Source: Streptomyces antibioticus | Lineage (GTDB): Bacteria > Actinomycetota > Actinomycetes > Streptomycetales > Streptomycetaceae | Direction of reading: 5' to 3' | Length of the DNA stretch: 64,000 nt | NCBI RefSeq assembly: GCF_002019855.1 | Contig: NZ_CM007717.1 | Coordinates: 1,430,452 to 1,494,451 of the forward strand | In this document: positions 8,644-18,187 of the stretch, piece after piece | Position numbering within the stretch: the stretch's first letter is position 1 | How the letters are laid out: every line of letters begins with the position of its first letter | Position numbers and translations under genes: made by a program | Notes under the pieces: generated by a model | Seen by the model: only the letters and a program-made list of their open reading frames with translations | Database searches by the model: none | Told to the model about the DNA's origin: nothing

Positions 8644-10878
8644 CTATTCGAGGGCGAGGGCGGCGAGGAGGCCGTCGGACTCGCTCAGTTCGGCCCAGAC
8701 GGTCTTGCCGTCGCGGCCGTGGCGGGTGCCCCAGCGTTCGGCGAGCTGCGCGACCAGGAACAGGCCGCGGCCGCCCTCGTCGAAGTGGCGGGCCCGGCGC
8801 AGATGCGGGGTGGTGCTGCCGGAGTCGGACACCTCGCAGAGCAGGGAGCGGTCGTGGATGAGGCGCAGCCGGATCGGGGGGCGGCCGTAGCGGATGGCGT
8901 TGGTGAGCAGTTCGCTGACGACGAGTTCGGTGGTGAAGTCCAGCGTCTCCAGTCCCCAGTCGTTCAGTTGGCGTGTGACGTCCGCGCGCGCCCCGGCGAC
9001 GGCGGCGGGGTCGGCGTCCAGCTCCCACACGGCCACCTGGCGTTCGCCGAGGGCGCGGGTGCGGGCCAGCAGCAGGGCCACGTCGTCGTCCGGGCGGTCG
9101 GGCAGCAGGGCGTCGAGCATCCGGTCGCAGGTGGCCTCCAGGGAGGGTCCCGCGAGGGTCAGGGCGTGGCGCAGCCGGTTCAGCCCGGCCTCGGTGTCGT
9201 GGTCGCCGCCCTTGATCAGGCCGTTGGTGTAGAGGGCGAGGACGGTGCCCTCGGGCAGGTCGAACTCCGCCGCCTCGAACGGCAGCCCGCCGACGCCGAG
9301 GGGCGGGCCGGGCGGCAGGTCGAGGATCTCGGCGGTGCCGTCGGGGCGCAGCGCGGCGGGCAGGACGTGGCCGGCGCGGGCGAGGGCGCAGTGCCGTGAG
9401 ACGGGGTCGTAGACGGCGTAGAGGCAGGTGGCGGTGGCGCCGGTGCCGAACACGTCCCGGTCCGGGGCCGTCGCGTCGGTCTCGTCGGGGGGGTCGTCGG
9501 ACGCCTCGGCGGACAGCCGCAGGACGACGTCGTCGAGGTGGGTGAGGAGTTCCTCGGGGGGCAGGTCGATGTCGGCGAGGGTGCGGACGGCGGTGCGCAG
9601 CCGGCCCATGGTGGCGGCGGCCTGCACGCCGTGTCCGAGGACGTCCCCGACGACGAGGGCGACCCGGGCGCCGGAGAGCGGGATGACGTCGTACCAGTCG
9701 CCGCCCACGCCGGACAGGGCGCCGGCGGGCAGATACCGCCAGGCGACCTCGACGGCGGACTGCTCGGGGGTGCGGCGCGGGAGCAGGCTGTGCTGGAGGG
9801 CGAGCGCGGCGGCGCGGGCGTGGGTGTAGCGGCGGGCGTTGTCCACGGCCACCGCGGCCCGGGCGGCGATCTCCTGCGCGAGCAGCAGGTCCTCGTCGTG
9901 GAAGAGGTCGGGGTCGCGGTAGCGGAAGAGCTGGGCGACACCGAGGGTGGTGCCGCGGGCGCGCAGCGGGACGGCCATCGTGGAGTGGACGCGGGCGCCG
10001 GGTTCGTCGTGGGCGGCGTCCTCGGGGTGCTCGCGGCTGGGCCGGCCGGTGGTGAGGGCGCGGTACGGCGGTGAGTCCTTCGGGTAGGTGTGCAGGCTGT
10101 CCGGCGGGACGGTGCCGCCGGGGATCTCGACGGCGGGCGGCACGGCCCGTCCGGCGACGCGGCGCAGGACGGGCGGGTCCGCCTGGGGCTGGTCGTGGCC
10201 GCTGAGGACGGAGTCGAGGAGGTCGACGATGACGGCGTCGGCGAAGTGTTCCACGACGACGTCCGCCAGCTCCTGGGTGGTGCGGGCGATGTCCAGGGTG
10301 GTGCCGACGCACATGCTGACCTCGCTGACCAGCGCGAGGCGCCAGCGCAGTCTGCGGTCGCGTTCCTCCTGGAACGCCGCCACGCCCTGCTGGGAGGCGC
10401 GGTCCACGTACTCCGTCCCGGTCATGATCATCCGGCGTGCGGCCTCGACGACCAGCGCGGTGTCGTCGGTGAGCGCGGGCAGCTCGGCGAGGAGCCGGTC
10501 GAAGACGATGCCCTGGGCGAGCCGGTGCGCGCGCAGCAGCGCGCTGACGGAGGTGCCGTGCTTGGCGAGCCGGCGGGCGCGCTCGGCGTCCGCGGGCGGG
10601 GGTTCGATCCGGTCGGGGTCGACGCCCCGGGCGACGTCGGTCAGGACGCCGTTGATGTGCTCGGCGATGTTCTCCGACGCCATCCGGGCCAGGTCGGGCG
10701 GGTCCCACAGCTCGGGGACCTCCTTGCGCAGACACACCTCCACGTCCGCGATCAACAGCTCCGCGCCCGCACCGAGCCGATGCGCGGCGCGGGCCACCAG
10801 CTCACCGGCACTGACGTCCACACAGACGACGTTACGCCGTACCCCCGCATCCGCACGGCCGGGACCACCGGCACCCAC
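8644..10878 (-). CDS. RsbRD-N-like / GAF / SpoIIE / HATPase regulator with an altered metal-site residue
   Basis: A 744-residue multidomain protein. Residues about 25-170 resemble the RsbR-type N-terminal sensor (RsbRD_N or PucR-like, with LRKEVPELWDPPDLARMASENI). GAF is about 180-370, SpoIIE/PP2C about 375-610 and HATPase about 620-735 (SELLTNAIRYG, then GGRGLFLVAQL). GGDWYDVIPL (near 391) and GDVLGHG (near 411) are intact. The usual YTDG motif reads YTNGLIKGG, with Asn552 replacing the metal-site Asp (codon AAC, 9223-9225). Activity may be weakened or lost, leaving the HATPase as the working part. Start uncertain: GTG at 10878 gives the length quoted and GTG at 10821 is plausible; neither has a clear ribosome binding site. 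Confidence 0.8.
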   Translation of the reverse strand: MGAGGPGRADAGVRRNVVCVDVSAGELVARAAHRLGAGAELLIADVEVCLRKEVPELWDPPDLARMASENIAEHINGVLTDVARGVDPDRIEPPPADAERARRLAKHGTSVSALLRAHRLAQGIVFDRLLAELPALTDDTALVVEAARRMIMTGTEYVDRASQQGVAAFQEERDRRLRWRLALVSEVSMCVGTTLDIARTTQELADVVVEHFADAVIVDLLDSVLSGHDQPQADPPVLRRVAGRAVPPAVEIPGGTVPPDSLHTYPKDSPPYRALTTGRPSREHPEDAAHDEPGARVHSTMAVPLRARGTTLGVAQLFRYRDPDLFHDEDLLLAQEIAARAAVAVDNARRYTHARAAALALQHSLLPRRTPEQSAVEVAWRYLPAGALSGVGGDWYDVIPLSGARVALVVGDVLGHGVQAAATMGRLRTAVRTLADIDLPPEELLTHLDDVVLRLSAEASDDPPDETDATAPDRDVFGTGATATCLYAVYDPVSRHCALARAGHVLPAALRPDGTAEILDLPPGPPLGVGGLPFEAAEFDLPEGTVLALYTNGLIKGGDHDTEAGLNRLRHALTLAGPSLEATCDRMLDALLPDRPDDDVALLLARTRALGERQVAVWELDADPAAVAGARADVTRQLNDWGLETLDFTTELVVSELLTNAIRYGRPPIRLRLIHDRSLLCEVSDSGSTTPHLRRARHFDEGGRGLFLVAQLAERWGTRHGRDGKTVWAELSESDGLLAALALE

Positions 10879-10959
10879 CCCACGCCGAGCGGGGCTCGGC
10901 GCGTGCCGTCCCGTCCCCTGTGCGGGGCGGCGGCGCTCGTGGCCCCGGCGTGGGGTGGG

Positions 10960-11958
10960 TCAGTGGGAGAACGCCGCGTCGAACGACGACGTCGGGGGGT
11001 CGAAGTCGAACTTCTTGAGGTGGGTGAGGGCCTCGGGGGCACCCTGGAGGCGGTCCATGCCGGCGTCCTCCCATTCGACCGAGACCGGGCCGCGGTAGTC
11101 GATGGAGCGGAGCATGCGGAAGACGTCCTCCCAGGGCACGTCCCCGTGGCCCGCCGAGACGAAGTCCCAGCCGCGGCGCGGGTCGCCCCAGGGCAGGTGG
11201 GAGCCGAGGCGGCCGTTGCGGCCGTCGAGGCGTCTGCGGGCCTCCTTGCAGTCCACGTGGTAGATCCGGTCGCGGAAGTCCCACAGGAAGCCGACCGGGT
11301 CGAGGTCCTGCCACACGAAGTGGGAGGGGTCGAAGTTGAGGCCGAAGGCGGAGCGGTGGCCGACCGCTTCGAGGGCGCGCAGGGTGGTCCAGTAGTCGTA
11401 GGCGATCTCCCCGGGGTGGACCTCGTGGGCGAAGCGCACCCCCTCCGCGTCGAAGACGTCGAGGATCGGGTCCCAGCGCTCGGCGAAGTCCTCGAAGCCG
11501 CGCTCGATCATGGCCTCGGGGGCGGGCGGGAACATCGCCACGAGGTGCCAGATCGAGGAGCCGGTGAAGCCGATCACCGTGTCGACGCCGAACGCGGCCG
11601 CCGCCCGCGCCGTGTCCCGCATCCGCTCCGCCGCCCGCTGCCGTACGCCCTCGGGGTCGCCGTCGCCCCACACCGGGTCGGGCAGGATCGCGAGGTGGCG
11701 TTCGTCGATGATGGCGTCGCAGACGGCCTGCCCGACCAGGTGGTTGGAGACGGCCCAGCACTTCAGGCCGTACTTGTCGAGGAGTTGGTGGCGGGAGGCG
11801 AGGTAGCCGGGGTCGGCGAGCGCCTTGTCGACCTCGAAGTGGTCGCCCCAGCAGGCGAGTTCGAGTCCGTCGTAGCCGAAGTCGCGGGCGAGCCGGCAGA
11901 CCTCCTCCAGCGGCAGGTCGGCCCACTGGCCGGTGAAGAGGGTGAAGGGGCGTGGCAT
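10960..11958 (-). CDS. sugar phosphate isomerase/epimerase (AP endonuclease 2-like TIM barrel)
   Basis: A 332-residue TIM-barrel protein of the xylose-isomerase-like family. The N-terminus [19 protein letters not shown], the [11 protein letters not shown] segment, [11 protein letters not shown] and IYHVDCKEA, and the late SVEWEDAG carry the His, Asp and Glu residues that bind the divalent metal in this family. ATG at 11958 has AGGAGG 11-16 bases upstream. It is the last gene of the ABC importer operon, 29 bases after the Gfo/Idh/MocA oxidoreductase. Paired with such an oxidoreductase, these enzymes usually act in inositol or keto-sugar catabolism. The substrate cannot be read from the sequence. 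Confidence 0.85.
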   Translation of the reverse strand: MPRPFTLFTGQWADLPLEEVCRLARDFGYDGLELACWGDHFEVDKALADPGYLASRHQLLDKYGLKCWAVSNHLVGQAVCDAIIDERHLAILPDPVWGDGDPEGVRQRAAERMRDTARAAAAFGVDTVIGFTGSSIWHLVAMFPPAPEAMIERGFEDFAERWDPILDVFDAEGVRFAHEVHPGEIAYDYWTTLRALEAVGHRSAFGLNFDPSHFVWQDLDPVGFLWDFRDRIYHVDCKEARRRLDGRNGRLGSHLPWGDPRRGWDFVSAGHGDVPWEDVFRMLRSIDYRGPVSVEWEDAGMDRLQGAPEALTHLKKFDFDPPTSSFDAAFSH

Positions 11959-11987
11959 GGGCGGGCCTCCTCGGTCGGGGACGGGCG

Positions 11988-13151
11988 TCAGTCGGGGACG
12001 GGCGTGTACACGGAGTTCTTCGCCGCGCTCTCCTCCACCGCCGCGAGGACCCGCTGCACCTGGAGTCCGTCGGCGAAGGAGGGGTCGGGGCGGCGGCCCT
12101 CGGCGATGGTGTGGACGAGATCGCGGGCCTGGTGGACGAACGTGTGCTCGTAGCCGAGGCCGTGTCCCGGCGGCCACCAGGCGTCCAGATAGGGGTGGTC
12201 GGGCTCGGTGACGAGGATCCGCCGGAACCCCGCCTCGGTGCCGGGCCCGGTGGCGTCGTGGAACCAGAGTTCGTTGAGCCGCTCCAGGTCGAAGGCCAAC
12301 GAGCCGCGCTCGCCGTTGAGTTCGATGCGCAGCGCGTTCTTGCGGCCGGTGGCGTACCGGGTGGCCTCGAAGGTGGCGAGCGCGCCGGAGGTGAAGCGGC
12401 CGGTGAACAGCGCGGCGTCGTCGACGGTGACCGGACCGGTGCCGGGCCCCTCCGCGGCCGGCAGCGGGCGTTCCCGTACGAAGGTCTCCGTGAGCGCGGA
12501 GACACCGGCCAGCCGCTCCCCCGCCAGATGCTGGGCGAGGTCGACGATGTGCGCGCCGAGGTCGCCCAGCGAGCCGGATCCGGCCGCTTCCCGGCGCAGC
12601 CGCCAGGTCAGCGGGAACTCCGGGTCGCCCAGCCAGTCCTGGAGGTAGGACACCCGGACGTGGCGCAGGGTGCCGAGCCGCCCGGCGGCGACCATCCGGC
12701 GGGCGAGCGCGGTGGCGGGCACCCGGCGGTAGTTGAAGCCGACCATCGCGGTGCGGCCGCGCGCCCGGGCGGTCTCGGCGGCGCGGGCCATCGCCTCGGC
12801 CTCCTCGACGCTGTTCGCCAGGGGCTTCTCGCACAGCACGTGCTTGCCCGCGGCGAGCGCGGCGAGGGCGATCTCGGCGTGGCTGTCGCCGGGGGTGCAG
12901 ATGTCGACGAGGTCGATGTCGTCCCGGGCGACCAGGGCCCGCCAGTCGGTCTCGACGTCGGCCCAGCCGTGCCGGTCGGCCGCCGCGCGCACGGCGGTGG
13001 CGTTACGGCCGCAGAGCACCGCCAGGACGGGCTGCCGGGGCAGGTCGAAGACCCGGCCCGCGGTGCGCCAGCCCTGCGAGTGGGCGGCGCCCATGAAGGC
13101 GTATCCGACCATCCCGACGCGCAACGGCAGTTGCCCGGGGTCCGGTTCCAT
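11988..13151 (-). CDS. Gfo/Idh/MocA family oxidoreductase
   Basis: A 387-residue NAD(P)-dependent dehydrogenase. An N-terminal Rossmann fold ([17 protein letters not shown], about residues 12-28) is followed by the family motif CEKPLANS near residue 105, where the EKP lysine helps catalysis. The C-terminal alpha/beta domain includes [19 protein letters not shown] with the usual Gly-Asp-x-x-x-His arrangement. ATG at 13151 has GGGAGG nine to fourteen bases upstream. It lies between the substrate-binding protein and the isomerase in the same orientation, so it probably oxidises the imported sugar or polyol. Myo-inositol-type or pseudo-sugar substrates are likely for this arrangement, but that is inference. 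Confidence 0.88.
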   Translation of the reverse strand: MEPDPGQLPLRVGMVGYAFMGAAHSQGWRTAGRVFDLPRQPVLAVLCGRNATAVRAAADRHGWADVETDWRALVARDDIDLVDICTPGDSHAEIALAALAAGKHVLCEKPLANSVEEAEAMARAAETARARGRTAMVGFNYRRVPATALARRMVAAGRLGTLRHVRVSYLQDWLGDPEFPLTWRLRREAAGSGSLGDLGAHIVDLAQHLAGERLAGVSALTETFVRERPLPAAEGPGTGPVTVDDAALFTGRFTSGALATFEATRYATGRKNALRIELNGERGSLAFDLERLNELWFHDATGPGTEAGFRRILVTEPDHPYLDAWWPPGHGLGYEHTFVHQARDLVHTIAEGRRPDPSFADGLQVQRVLAAVEESAAKNSVYTPVPD

Positions 13152-13210
13152 GCGCTCGTCCTCCCTTTCGTCTTCTTCCTTCTCCGCCTCCGGCCCTGCC
13201 GCGGGGCGGC

Positions 13211-14275
13211 TCACCGGAAGCCGGTGGGCATGTACTGGTCGACGTTGTCCTTGTCGACGACGGCCGAGTAGAGGGTGATCGAGGCCGGGATCTCGAACTC
13301 GGCGAGTCCGCCGACGCCCTTGCCCTGGCCGAGGGCGCGGGCCAGGTCGATGGCGGAGGCGGCCATGGTCGGCGGGTAGAGCACGGTCGCCTTGAGGACG
13401 CCGTCGTCCTTCTTGATGGCCTGGAACGCGGAGAGCGCGCCGGCCCCGCCGACCATCAGGAAGCCGTCCCGTCCGGCCTGCTCGATGGCGCGCAGCGCGC
13501 CCACGCCCTGGTCGTCGTCGTGGTTCCACAGGGCGTCGAAGTCGGGCTGTGCCTGGAGGAGTTGGGCCATCTTGGCCTGGCCGGTCTCGACGGTGAACTC
13601 GGCGGCCTGGCGGGCCACCTTGCGGATGTTGGGGTAGTTGCGCAGGGCGTCGTCGAAGCCCTGGGTGCGCTGCTTGGTCAGCTCCAGGTTGTCGAGGCCG
13701 GCGAGTTCGACGACCTTGGCGTCGGGCTTGTCCTTGAGCTTCTCGCCGATGTAGTGACCGGCGTTCAGGCCCATGCCGTAGTTGTCGCCGCCGATCCAGC
13801 AGCGGTACGCCTGCGCCGAGTTGAAGATGCGGTCGAGGTTGATGACCGGGATGCCGGCCCGCATCGCCTTGAGGCCGACCTGGGTGAGCGCCTTGCCGTC
13901 GGCGGGGAGCACCACCAGGACGTCGACCTTCTTGTTGATGAGGGTCTCGATCTGGCCGATCTGCTGGGCGGTGTCGTTGGAGCCCTCGGTGATCTCCAGG
14001 GAGACGTCGGAGTACTTCTTCGCCCGGTTCTCGGCGTTGTCGTTGATGGCGTTGAGCCAGCCGTGGTCGGCCTGGGGTCCGGCGAAGCCGATGGTGACGT
14101 GCTTGCCGGGCTTGTCGTCGGCGGCCGGCCCGCTGTCGGCGGCGGGGCCCTGGTCCTTGGGCTCGTTGCTGGTGCAGGCGGCCAGGAAGGCTCCGGCGGA
14201 GACGGCGGCGGTCCCGAAGAGGAGTCCTCTGCGGCTGGTGCGCCCGTTCATGGCGTGGCTGGTCTGCTCTGGCAT
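13211..14275 (-). CDS. sugar ABC transporter substrate-binding lipoprotein
   Basis: A 354-residue periplasmic-binding-protein type 1 protein (RbsB-like). The N-terminus has a twin-arginine TSRRGLLFG motif (residues 13-21), a hydrophobic stretch and the lipobox LAAC with Cys34, so it is probably Tat-exported and lipid-anchored. The mature part has ITEGSNDTAQQIGQIETLI and DVLVVLPADGKALTQVG, typical of the ribose-binding fold, and WIGGDNYGMGLNAG in the ligand region. Start at 14275 follows GAGGAAAGGG; Met at 14251 is a weaker alternative. It delivers the sugar to the permease encoded 18 bases upstream in transcription order. Substrate unknown. Confidence 0.9.
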   Translation of the reverse strand: MPEQTSHAMNGRTSRRGLLFGTAAVSAGAFLAACTSNEPKDQGPAADSGPAADDKPGKHVTIGFAGPQADHGWLNAINDNAENRAKKYSDVSLEITEGSNDTAQQIGQIETLINKKVDVLVVLPADGKALTQVGLKAMRAGIPVINLDRIFNSAQAYRCWIGGDNYGMGLNAGHYIGEKLKDKPDAKVVELAGLDNLELTKQRTQGFDDALRNYPNIRKVARQAAEFTVETGQAKMAQLLQAQPDFDALWNHDDDQGVGALRAIEQAGRDGFLMVGGAGALSAFQAIKKDDGVLKATVLYPPTMAASAIDLARALGQGKGVGGLAEFEIPASITLYSAVVDKDNVDQYMPTGFR

Positions 14276-14292
14276 GGCGGTGAACCCTTTCC

Positions 14293-15312
14293 TCAGGTCG
14301 TGTTCGCGGTACGGCGCTGGACCAGGACGGCGGCGACGATGATCGCGCCCTTGGCGATCTGCTGGACGTCGCTCTGGAGGTTGTTCAGGGCGAAGATGTC
14401 GGTGATCGTGGTGAAGATCAGGACGCCGAGGACGGAGCCGGTGATGGTGCCCCGGCCCCCGCTGAGCAGGGTGCCGCCGATGATCGCGGCGGCGATGGCG
14501 TCGAGTTCGTAGAGGTTGCCGTTGGTGTTCTGGCCGGAGCCGGAGAGCACGATCAGCAGGAAGGCGGCGATGCCGCAGCACAGGCCGGACAGCAGGTAGA
14601 GGTAGAGCCGCTGGCGGCGGACGTCGATGCCGGCGAGCCGGGCGGCCTCGGCGTTGCCGCCGACGGCGACCGTGCGGCGGCCGAAGGTGGTGCGGTTGAG
14701 CACCAGCCAGCCGACGACCGTGACCAGCGCGAACACCAGGAACAGCGGCGGGATGCCGAGCACGTAGGCGTCGCGTTCGCCGAGCGAGAGGACGGAGTCG
14801 ACGGTGACGACCTGGGTGCGGCCGTCGGTGATCTGGAGGGCGAGGCCGCGCGCCGAGGCGAGCATGGCGAGGGTCGCGATGAAGGGGACCATCCGGCCGT
14901 AGGCGACGAGCACGCCGTTGACCAGGCCGCAGCCGAGGCCGACGAGCACCGCGGTGAAGAGGATCCCGGCGAAGCCGTACTCCTGGGTGGCGACGGTGGT
15001 CGCCCACACGGAGGCGAGGGCGACGATCGCGCCGACGGACAGGTCGATGCCGCCGGAGGTGATCACGAAGGTCATGCCGACGGTGACGACCCCGATCACC
15101 GACGCCTGGGTCAGGATGAGTTGGAGGTTCCGTACGTCGAGGAAGGAGTCGGGCTCGGTGACCCCGCCGATGACGACGAGGACGGCGAGCACCCCGAGCA
15201 GGGACAGGGTGCGCACGTCGGCGCGGGCCGACATCAGGCGCCAGGACGGGAGACGGCCGGCCGGCGGGAGCTTGCCGGTGGCGTCCCGGGGCGGGGAGGC
15301 GTGCTGCGTCAT
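14293..15312 (-). CDS. sugar ABC transporter permease (RbsC-like)
   Basis: A 339-residue membrane protein of the BPD_transp_2 family with about eight to ten hydrophobic segments. The signature regions are GGIDLSVGAIVALASV, FATLAMLASARGLAL-like text (IATLAMLASARGLAL) and DAIAAAIIGGTLLSGGRGT near the C-terminus, the cytoplasmic loop that contacts the ATPase. Its ATG overlaps the ATPase stop codon by four bases (15309-15312), indicating translational coupling. It would form a homodimeric channel with the RbsA-type ATPase and receive substrate from the lipoprotein encoded immediately downstream. Confidence 0.92.
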   Translation of the reverse strand: MTQHASPPRDATGKLPPAGRLPSWRLMSARADVRTLSLLGVLAVLVVIGGVTEPDSFLDVRNLQLILTQASVIGVVTVGMTFVITSGGIDLSVGAIVALASVWATTVATQEYGFAGILFTAVLVGLGCGLVNGVLVAYGRMVPFIATLAMLASARGLALQITDGRTQVVTVDSVLSLGERDAYVLGIPPLFLVFALVTVVGWLVLNRTTFGRRTVAVGGNAEAARLAGIDVRRQRLYLYLLSGLCCGIAAFLLIVLSGSGQNTNGNLYELDAIAAAIIGGTLLSGGRGTITGSVLGVLIFTTITDIFALNNLQSDVQQIAKGAIIVAAVLVQRRTANTT

Positions 15313-16826
15313 GACGCCGGGCTTCCTTCCAGGACGAGATCGAGGACTCGGTGTTCGTCGAGCTGCCGGGCGGGCGCGGTGTGCACGACCCGCCCCTCCC
15401 GCAGCACCAGGACGCGGTCGGCGAGGCCGAGGACCTCGGGCACCTCGCTGGAGACGAGGAGCACGGCCAGTCCCTCGTCGGCCAACCGCCTCACCACGGC
15501 GTACAGTTCGGCGCGCGCGCCGACGTCGACGCCCCGGGTGGGTTCGTCCAGGAGCAGCACCCGGCAGCCGCGCAGCAGCCAGCGGGCGAGGACGGCCTTC
15601 TGCTGGTTGCCGCCGGAGAGCGTGCGGACGGGGACGTCCGGGTCGTCGGGCCGCAGCGACAGTTCACGGACGGCGGCCCGGGCGGCGGCGCGTTCGGCGC
15701 CCCGGTCGATCCAGCCGGCCCGCGCGAAGCGTCCGAGGGTGGAGACGGAGACGTTGCGGGTGACGGACTCCAGCATCAGCAGCGCCTGCGCCTTGCGTTC
15801 CTCGGGGGCGAGCCCGAGCCCGGCCCGCACCGCCGCGCGCACACTGCCGGGCCGCAACGGCCGTCCCTGAACAAGGACTTGACCGGCCGTCGGCCTGCGG
15901 GCGCCGTAGATGGTCTCCAGGATCTCGGAGCGTCCGGAGCCGACCAGGCCGGCGAGGCCGACGATCTCCCCGGGCCGCAGATCGAGGTCGAGGGGCGCGA
16001 ACTCGCCGTCCCGGGCGAGGCCGCGCACCTGGAGCACGGCGGGCGCGGTGGGCGGCTCGGACGGCCGGTCGGGGAAGACGTACTCGACGGTGCGGCCGGT
16101 CATCAGGGCGACCACGTCCCGGGTCGGGGTGGACCGGGCGGGCAGTCCCCCCGCGACCGCCCGCCCGTCCTTCAACACGGTCACCCGGTCGCCGATGCGG
16201 CGGATCTCCTCCAGGCGGTGGGAGATGTAGACGACCGCGACCCCGTCGGCGGTGAGGTCCCCGACGATCCGGAAGAGGTTGTCGACCTCGTCGGGGTCGA
16301 GCGCGGCGGACGGCTCGTCCATGACGATGAGCCGCACGTCGTGCGAGAGGGCCCGGGCCATGGAGACGATCTGCCGCTGGGCGGCCGACAGCCTCCCCAC
16401 CAGGGCGCCCGGATCGATCTCGGGATGCCCGAGCCGCCCCAGCAGCGCGGCCGTCGACGCCCTGGCCGCCCTGCCGCGGACCACGAACCCGGCGGCGGTC
16501 GGCTCATGGCCGAGGTACACGTTCTCCGCCACCGACAGATGCTCCACCAGGTCGAGTTCCTGGTAGATGGTGGCGATGCCGAGGCGCATGGCGGCGCTCG
16601 GCGAGCGCGGGGCGACGGGTTCGCCGCGCCAGCGGACGGTGCCCTCGTCGGGCAGATGCGCGCCGGCCAGGACCTTGATGAGGGTGGACTTCCCGGCGCC
16701 GTTCTGGCCGAGCAGACAGTGCACCTCACCGGCCTGGACGTCGAGGTCGACGCCGTCCAGGGCACGGACTCCGGGGAACGACTTGGTGATGCCGGACATG
16801 CTGAGCAGGGGTGGTTCGGGTGCCAT
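15309..16826 (-). CDS. sugar ABC transporter ATP-binding protein (RbsA-like, two ATPase domains)
   Basis: A 505-residue tandem ATPase. The first domain has Walker A GQNGAGKSTLIK (about residues 38-49), signature LSAAQRQIVSMARAL and Walker B LIVMDEPSAALD. The second has a degenerate Walker A (GLVGSGRSEILE), signature LSGGNQQKAVLARWL and Walker B VLLLDEPTRGVDVG. This asymmetric pattern is typical of the ribose/xylose/inositol importer class (CUT2), which is why sugars of that class are the favoured substrates. It is the first transporter gene after the ROK regulator, with a 98-base gap that may hold a promoter. Confidence 0.92.
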   Translation of the reverse strand: MAPEPPLLSMSGITKSFPGVRALDGVDLDVQAGEVHCLLGQNGAGKSTLIKVLAGAHLPDEGTVRWRGEPVAPRSPSAAMRLGIATIYQELDLVEHLSVAENVYLGHEPTAAGFVVRGRAARASTAALLGRLGHPEIDPGALVGRLSAAQRQIVSMARALSHDVRLIVMDEPSAALDPDEVDNLFRIVGDLTADGVAVVYISHRLEEIRRIGDRVTVLKDGRAVAGGLPARSTPTRDVVALMTGRTVEYVFPDRPSEPPTAPAVLQVRGLARDGEFAPLDLDLRPGEIVGLAGLVGSGRSEILETIYGARRPTAGQVLVQGRPLRPGSVRAAVRAGLGLAPEERKAQALLMLESVTRNVSVSTLGRFARAGWIDRGAERAAARAAVRELSLRPDDPDVPVRTLSGGNQQKAVLARWLLRGCRVLLLDEPTRGVDVGARAELYAVVRRLADEGLAVLLVSSEVPEVLGLADRVLVLREGRVVHTAPARQLDEHRVLDLVLEGSPAS

Positions 16827-16924
16827 GTGGTTCCCCTCGGCGGACGTGCGGGCCGGTGTCAGGGCAGGGGTGAGCGCGACGGGGCGGAGCGGGGTGAGAG
16901 GGCGGCCGCGCGGGCGGCGGCCGG

Positions 16925-18106
16925 CTACGCGGGTGAGAAGAGGTGGTCGCTGATCAGCCGGGCTCCGCCGATGACACCGGCGGTGGGTCCCAGCTCGCCC
17001 AGCACGATGGGGAGGTTGCGGGTCGCCAGCGGAAGCGACTGGCGGTAGACCTGGGTGCGGATCGCGGCGAGCAGGGTGTGGCCGAGGCCGGTCACCCCGC
17101 CGCCGATCACCACCAGGCCGGGGTTGAAGAAGGACACGAGTCCGGCGATGACCTGCCCCACCCGGGTGCCGCCCGCGCGGATCAGGTCGAGCGCGGTGGC
17201 GTCGCCCGCGGCGGCCGCGGCCGCGACGTCGACGGCGGTGAGGGTGCCGTTCGCCTCCAGCCGGGCGGCGAGTTCGGCGGACAGCCCCTGCTGGACCGCC
17301 TCCAGGGCGTCCCTGGCCAGGGCCGCGCCGCTGAAGTGGGCCTCCAGGCAGCCCCGGTTGCCGCAGGCGCAGGGCCTGCCGTCCGGTACCGCCTGGATAT
17401 GGCCGATGTCGCCCGCGCTGCCGGTGGTGCCGCGGTAGACCTGCCCGCCGACGACGATGCCGCAGCCGATACCGGTGCCGATCTTGACGCAGAGGTAGTC
17501 GGCGACGGGCCGGGCGACCCCGGCGTGCTGCTCCCCCATGGCCATGAGGTTCACGTCGTTGTCGACCATGACCGGGCAGCCGAGTTCCTGGCTGAGCGCC
17601 TCCCGCACCGGGAAGCCGTCCCAGCCCGGCATGATCGGCGGCGCGACCGGCACGCCCTCGGGGAACCGGACGGGCCCGGGGACGCCGATGCCGGCGCCGT
17701 CGAAGCCCTCGGCGAGCCCGGTGGCCCGGAGCTTCCCGGCCATCTCCAGGACCTGCTCGAAGACGGCGACGGGACCCTCGCGGACGTCCATCGGCCGGGT
17801 GAGATGGCCGAGGATCTCCAGTTCGGCGTTGGTGACGGCGACATCGACCGAGGTCGCGCCGATGTCGACGCCGAGGAAACGCAGACCGGGGTTGAGCCGG
17901 ATGTTGTGGGAGCGGCGGCCACCGCGCGAGGCGGCGAGTCCGTCGGCGACCACGAGGCCCGTCTCCAGCAGCCGGTCCACCTCCACGGCCAGCTTGGACC
18001 GCGACAGCTCCACCTGATCGCCGAGCTGCGCACGGGAGTTGGGGCCACCGTCACGGAGCAGGGTGAGCAGCCGGGACTGGTGCGCGTTCGCAGGTCGTGC
18101 CGTCAT
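16925..18106 (-). CDS. ROK family transcriptional regulator
   Basis: A 393-residue regulator with an N-terminal winged helix (about residues 5-60, NSRAQLGDQVELSRSKLAVEV) and a ROK sugar-kinase-like domain. That domain has an actin-type phosphate motif FLGVDIGATSVDVAV, DNDVNLMAMGE, and the zinc cluster CACGNRGCLEAHFSG. It probably represses the downstream importer operon and responds to the imported sugar. ATG at 18106 is preceded by GGGGAGGGG at slightly long spacing; an in-frame GTG at 18115 would sit closer to it. A long inverted repeat lies in the upstream spacer and could be its operator. Confidence 0.88.
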   Translation of the reverse strand: MTARPANAHQSRLLTLLRDGGPNSRAQLGDQVELSRSKLAVEVDRLLETGLVVADGLAASRGGRRSHNIRLNPGLRFLGVDIGATSVDVAVTNAELEILGHLTRPMDVREGPVAVFEQVLEMAGKLRATGLAEGFDGAGIGVPGPVRFPEGVPVAPPIMPGWDGFPVREALSQELGCPVMVDNDVNLMAMGEQHAGVARPVADYLCVKIGTGIGCGIVVGGQVYRGTTGSAGDIGHIQAVPDGRPCACGNRGCLEAHFSGAALARDALEAVQQGLSAELAARLEANGTLTAVDVAAAAAAGDATALDLIRAGGTRVGQVIAGLVSFFNPGLVVIGGGVTGLGHTLLAAIRTQVYRQSLPLATRNLPIVLGELGPTAGVIGGARLISDHLFSPA

Positions 18107-18187
18107 ACGTCTCACGAACCCCTCCCCGCCAAGATTCGGCCACCAGGTGACTGGCTTTCGAGGGGAACGTAGCAGCGGCCGCCGACC

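Noticed and set aside
8219..10735. 838-residue Arg/Pro-rich frame on the minus strand
   Set aside because: A frame-shifted shadow of the RsbR-like phosphatase gene at 8644-10878 on the same strand.
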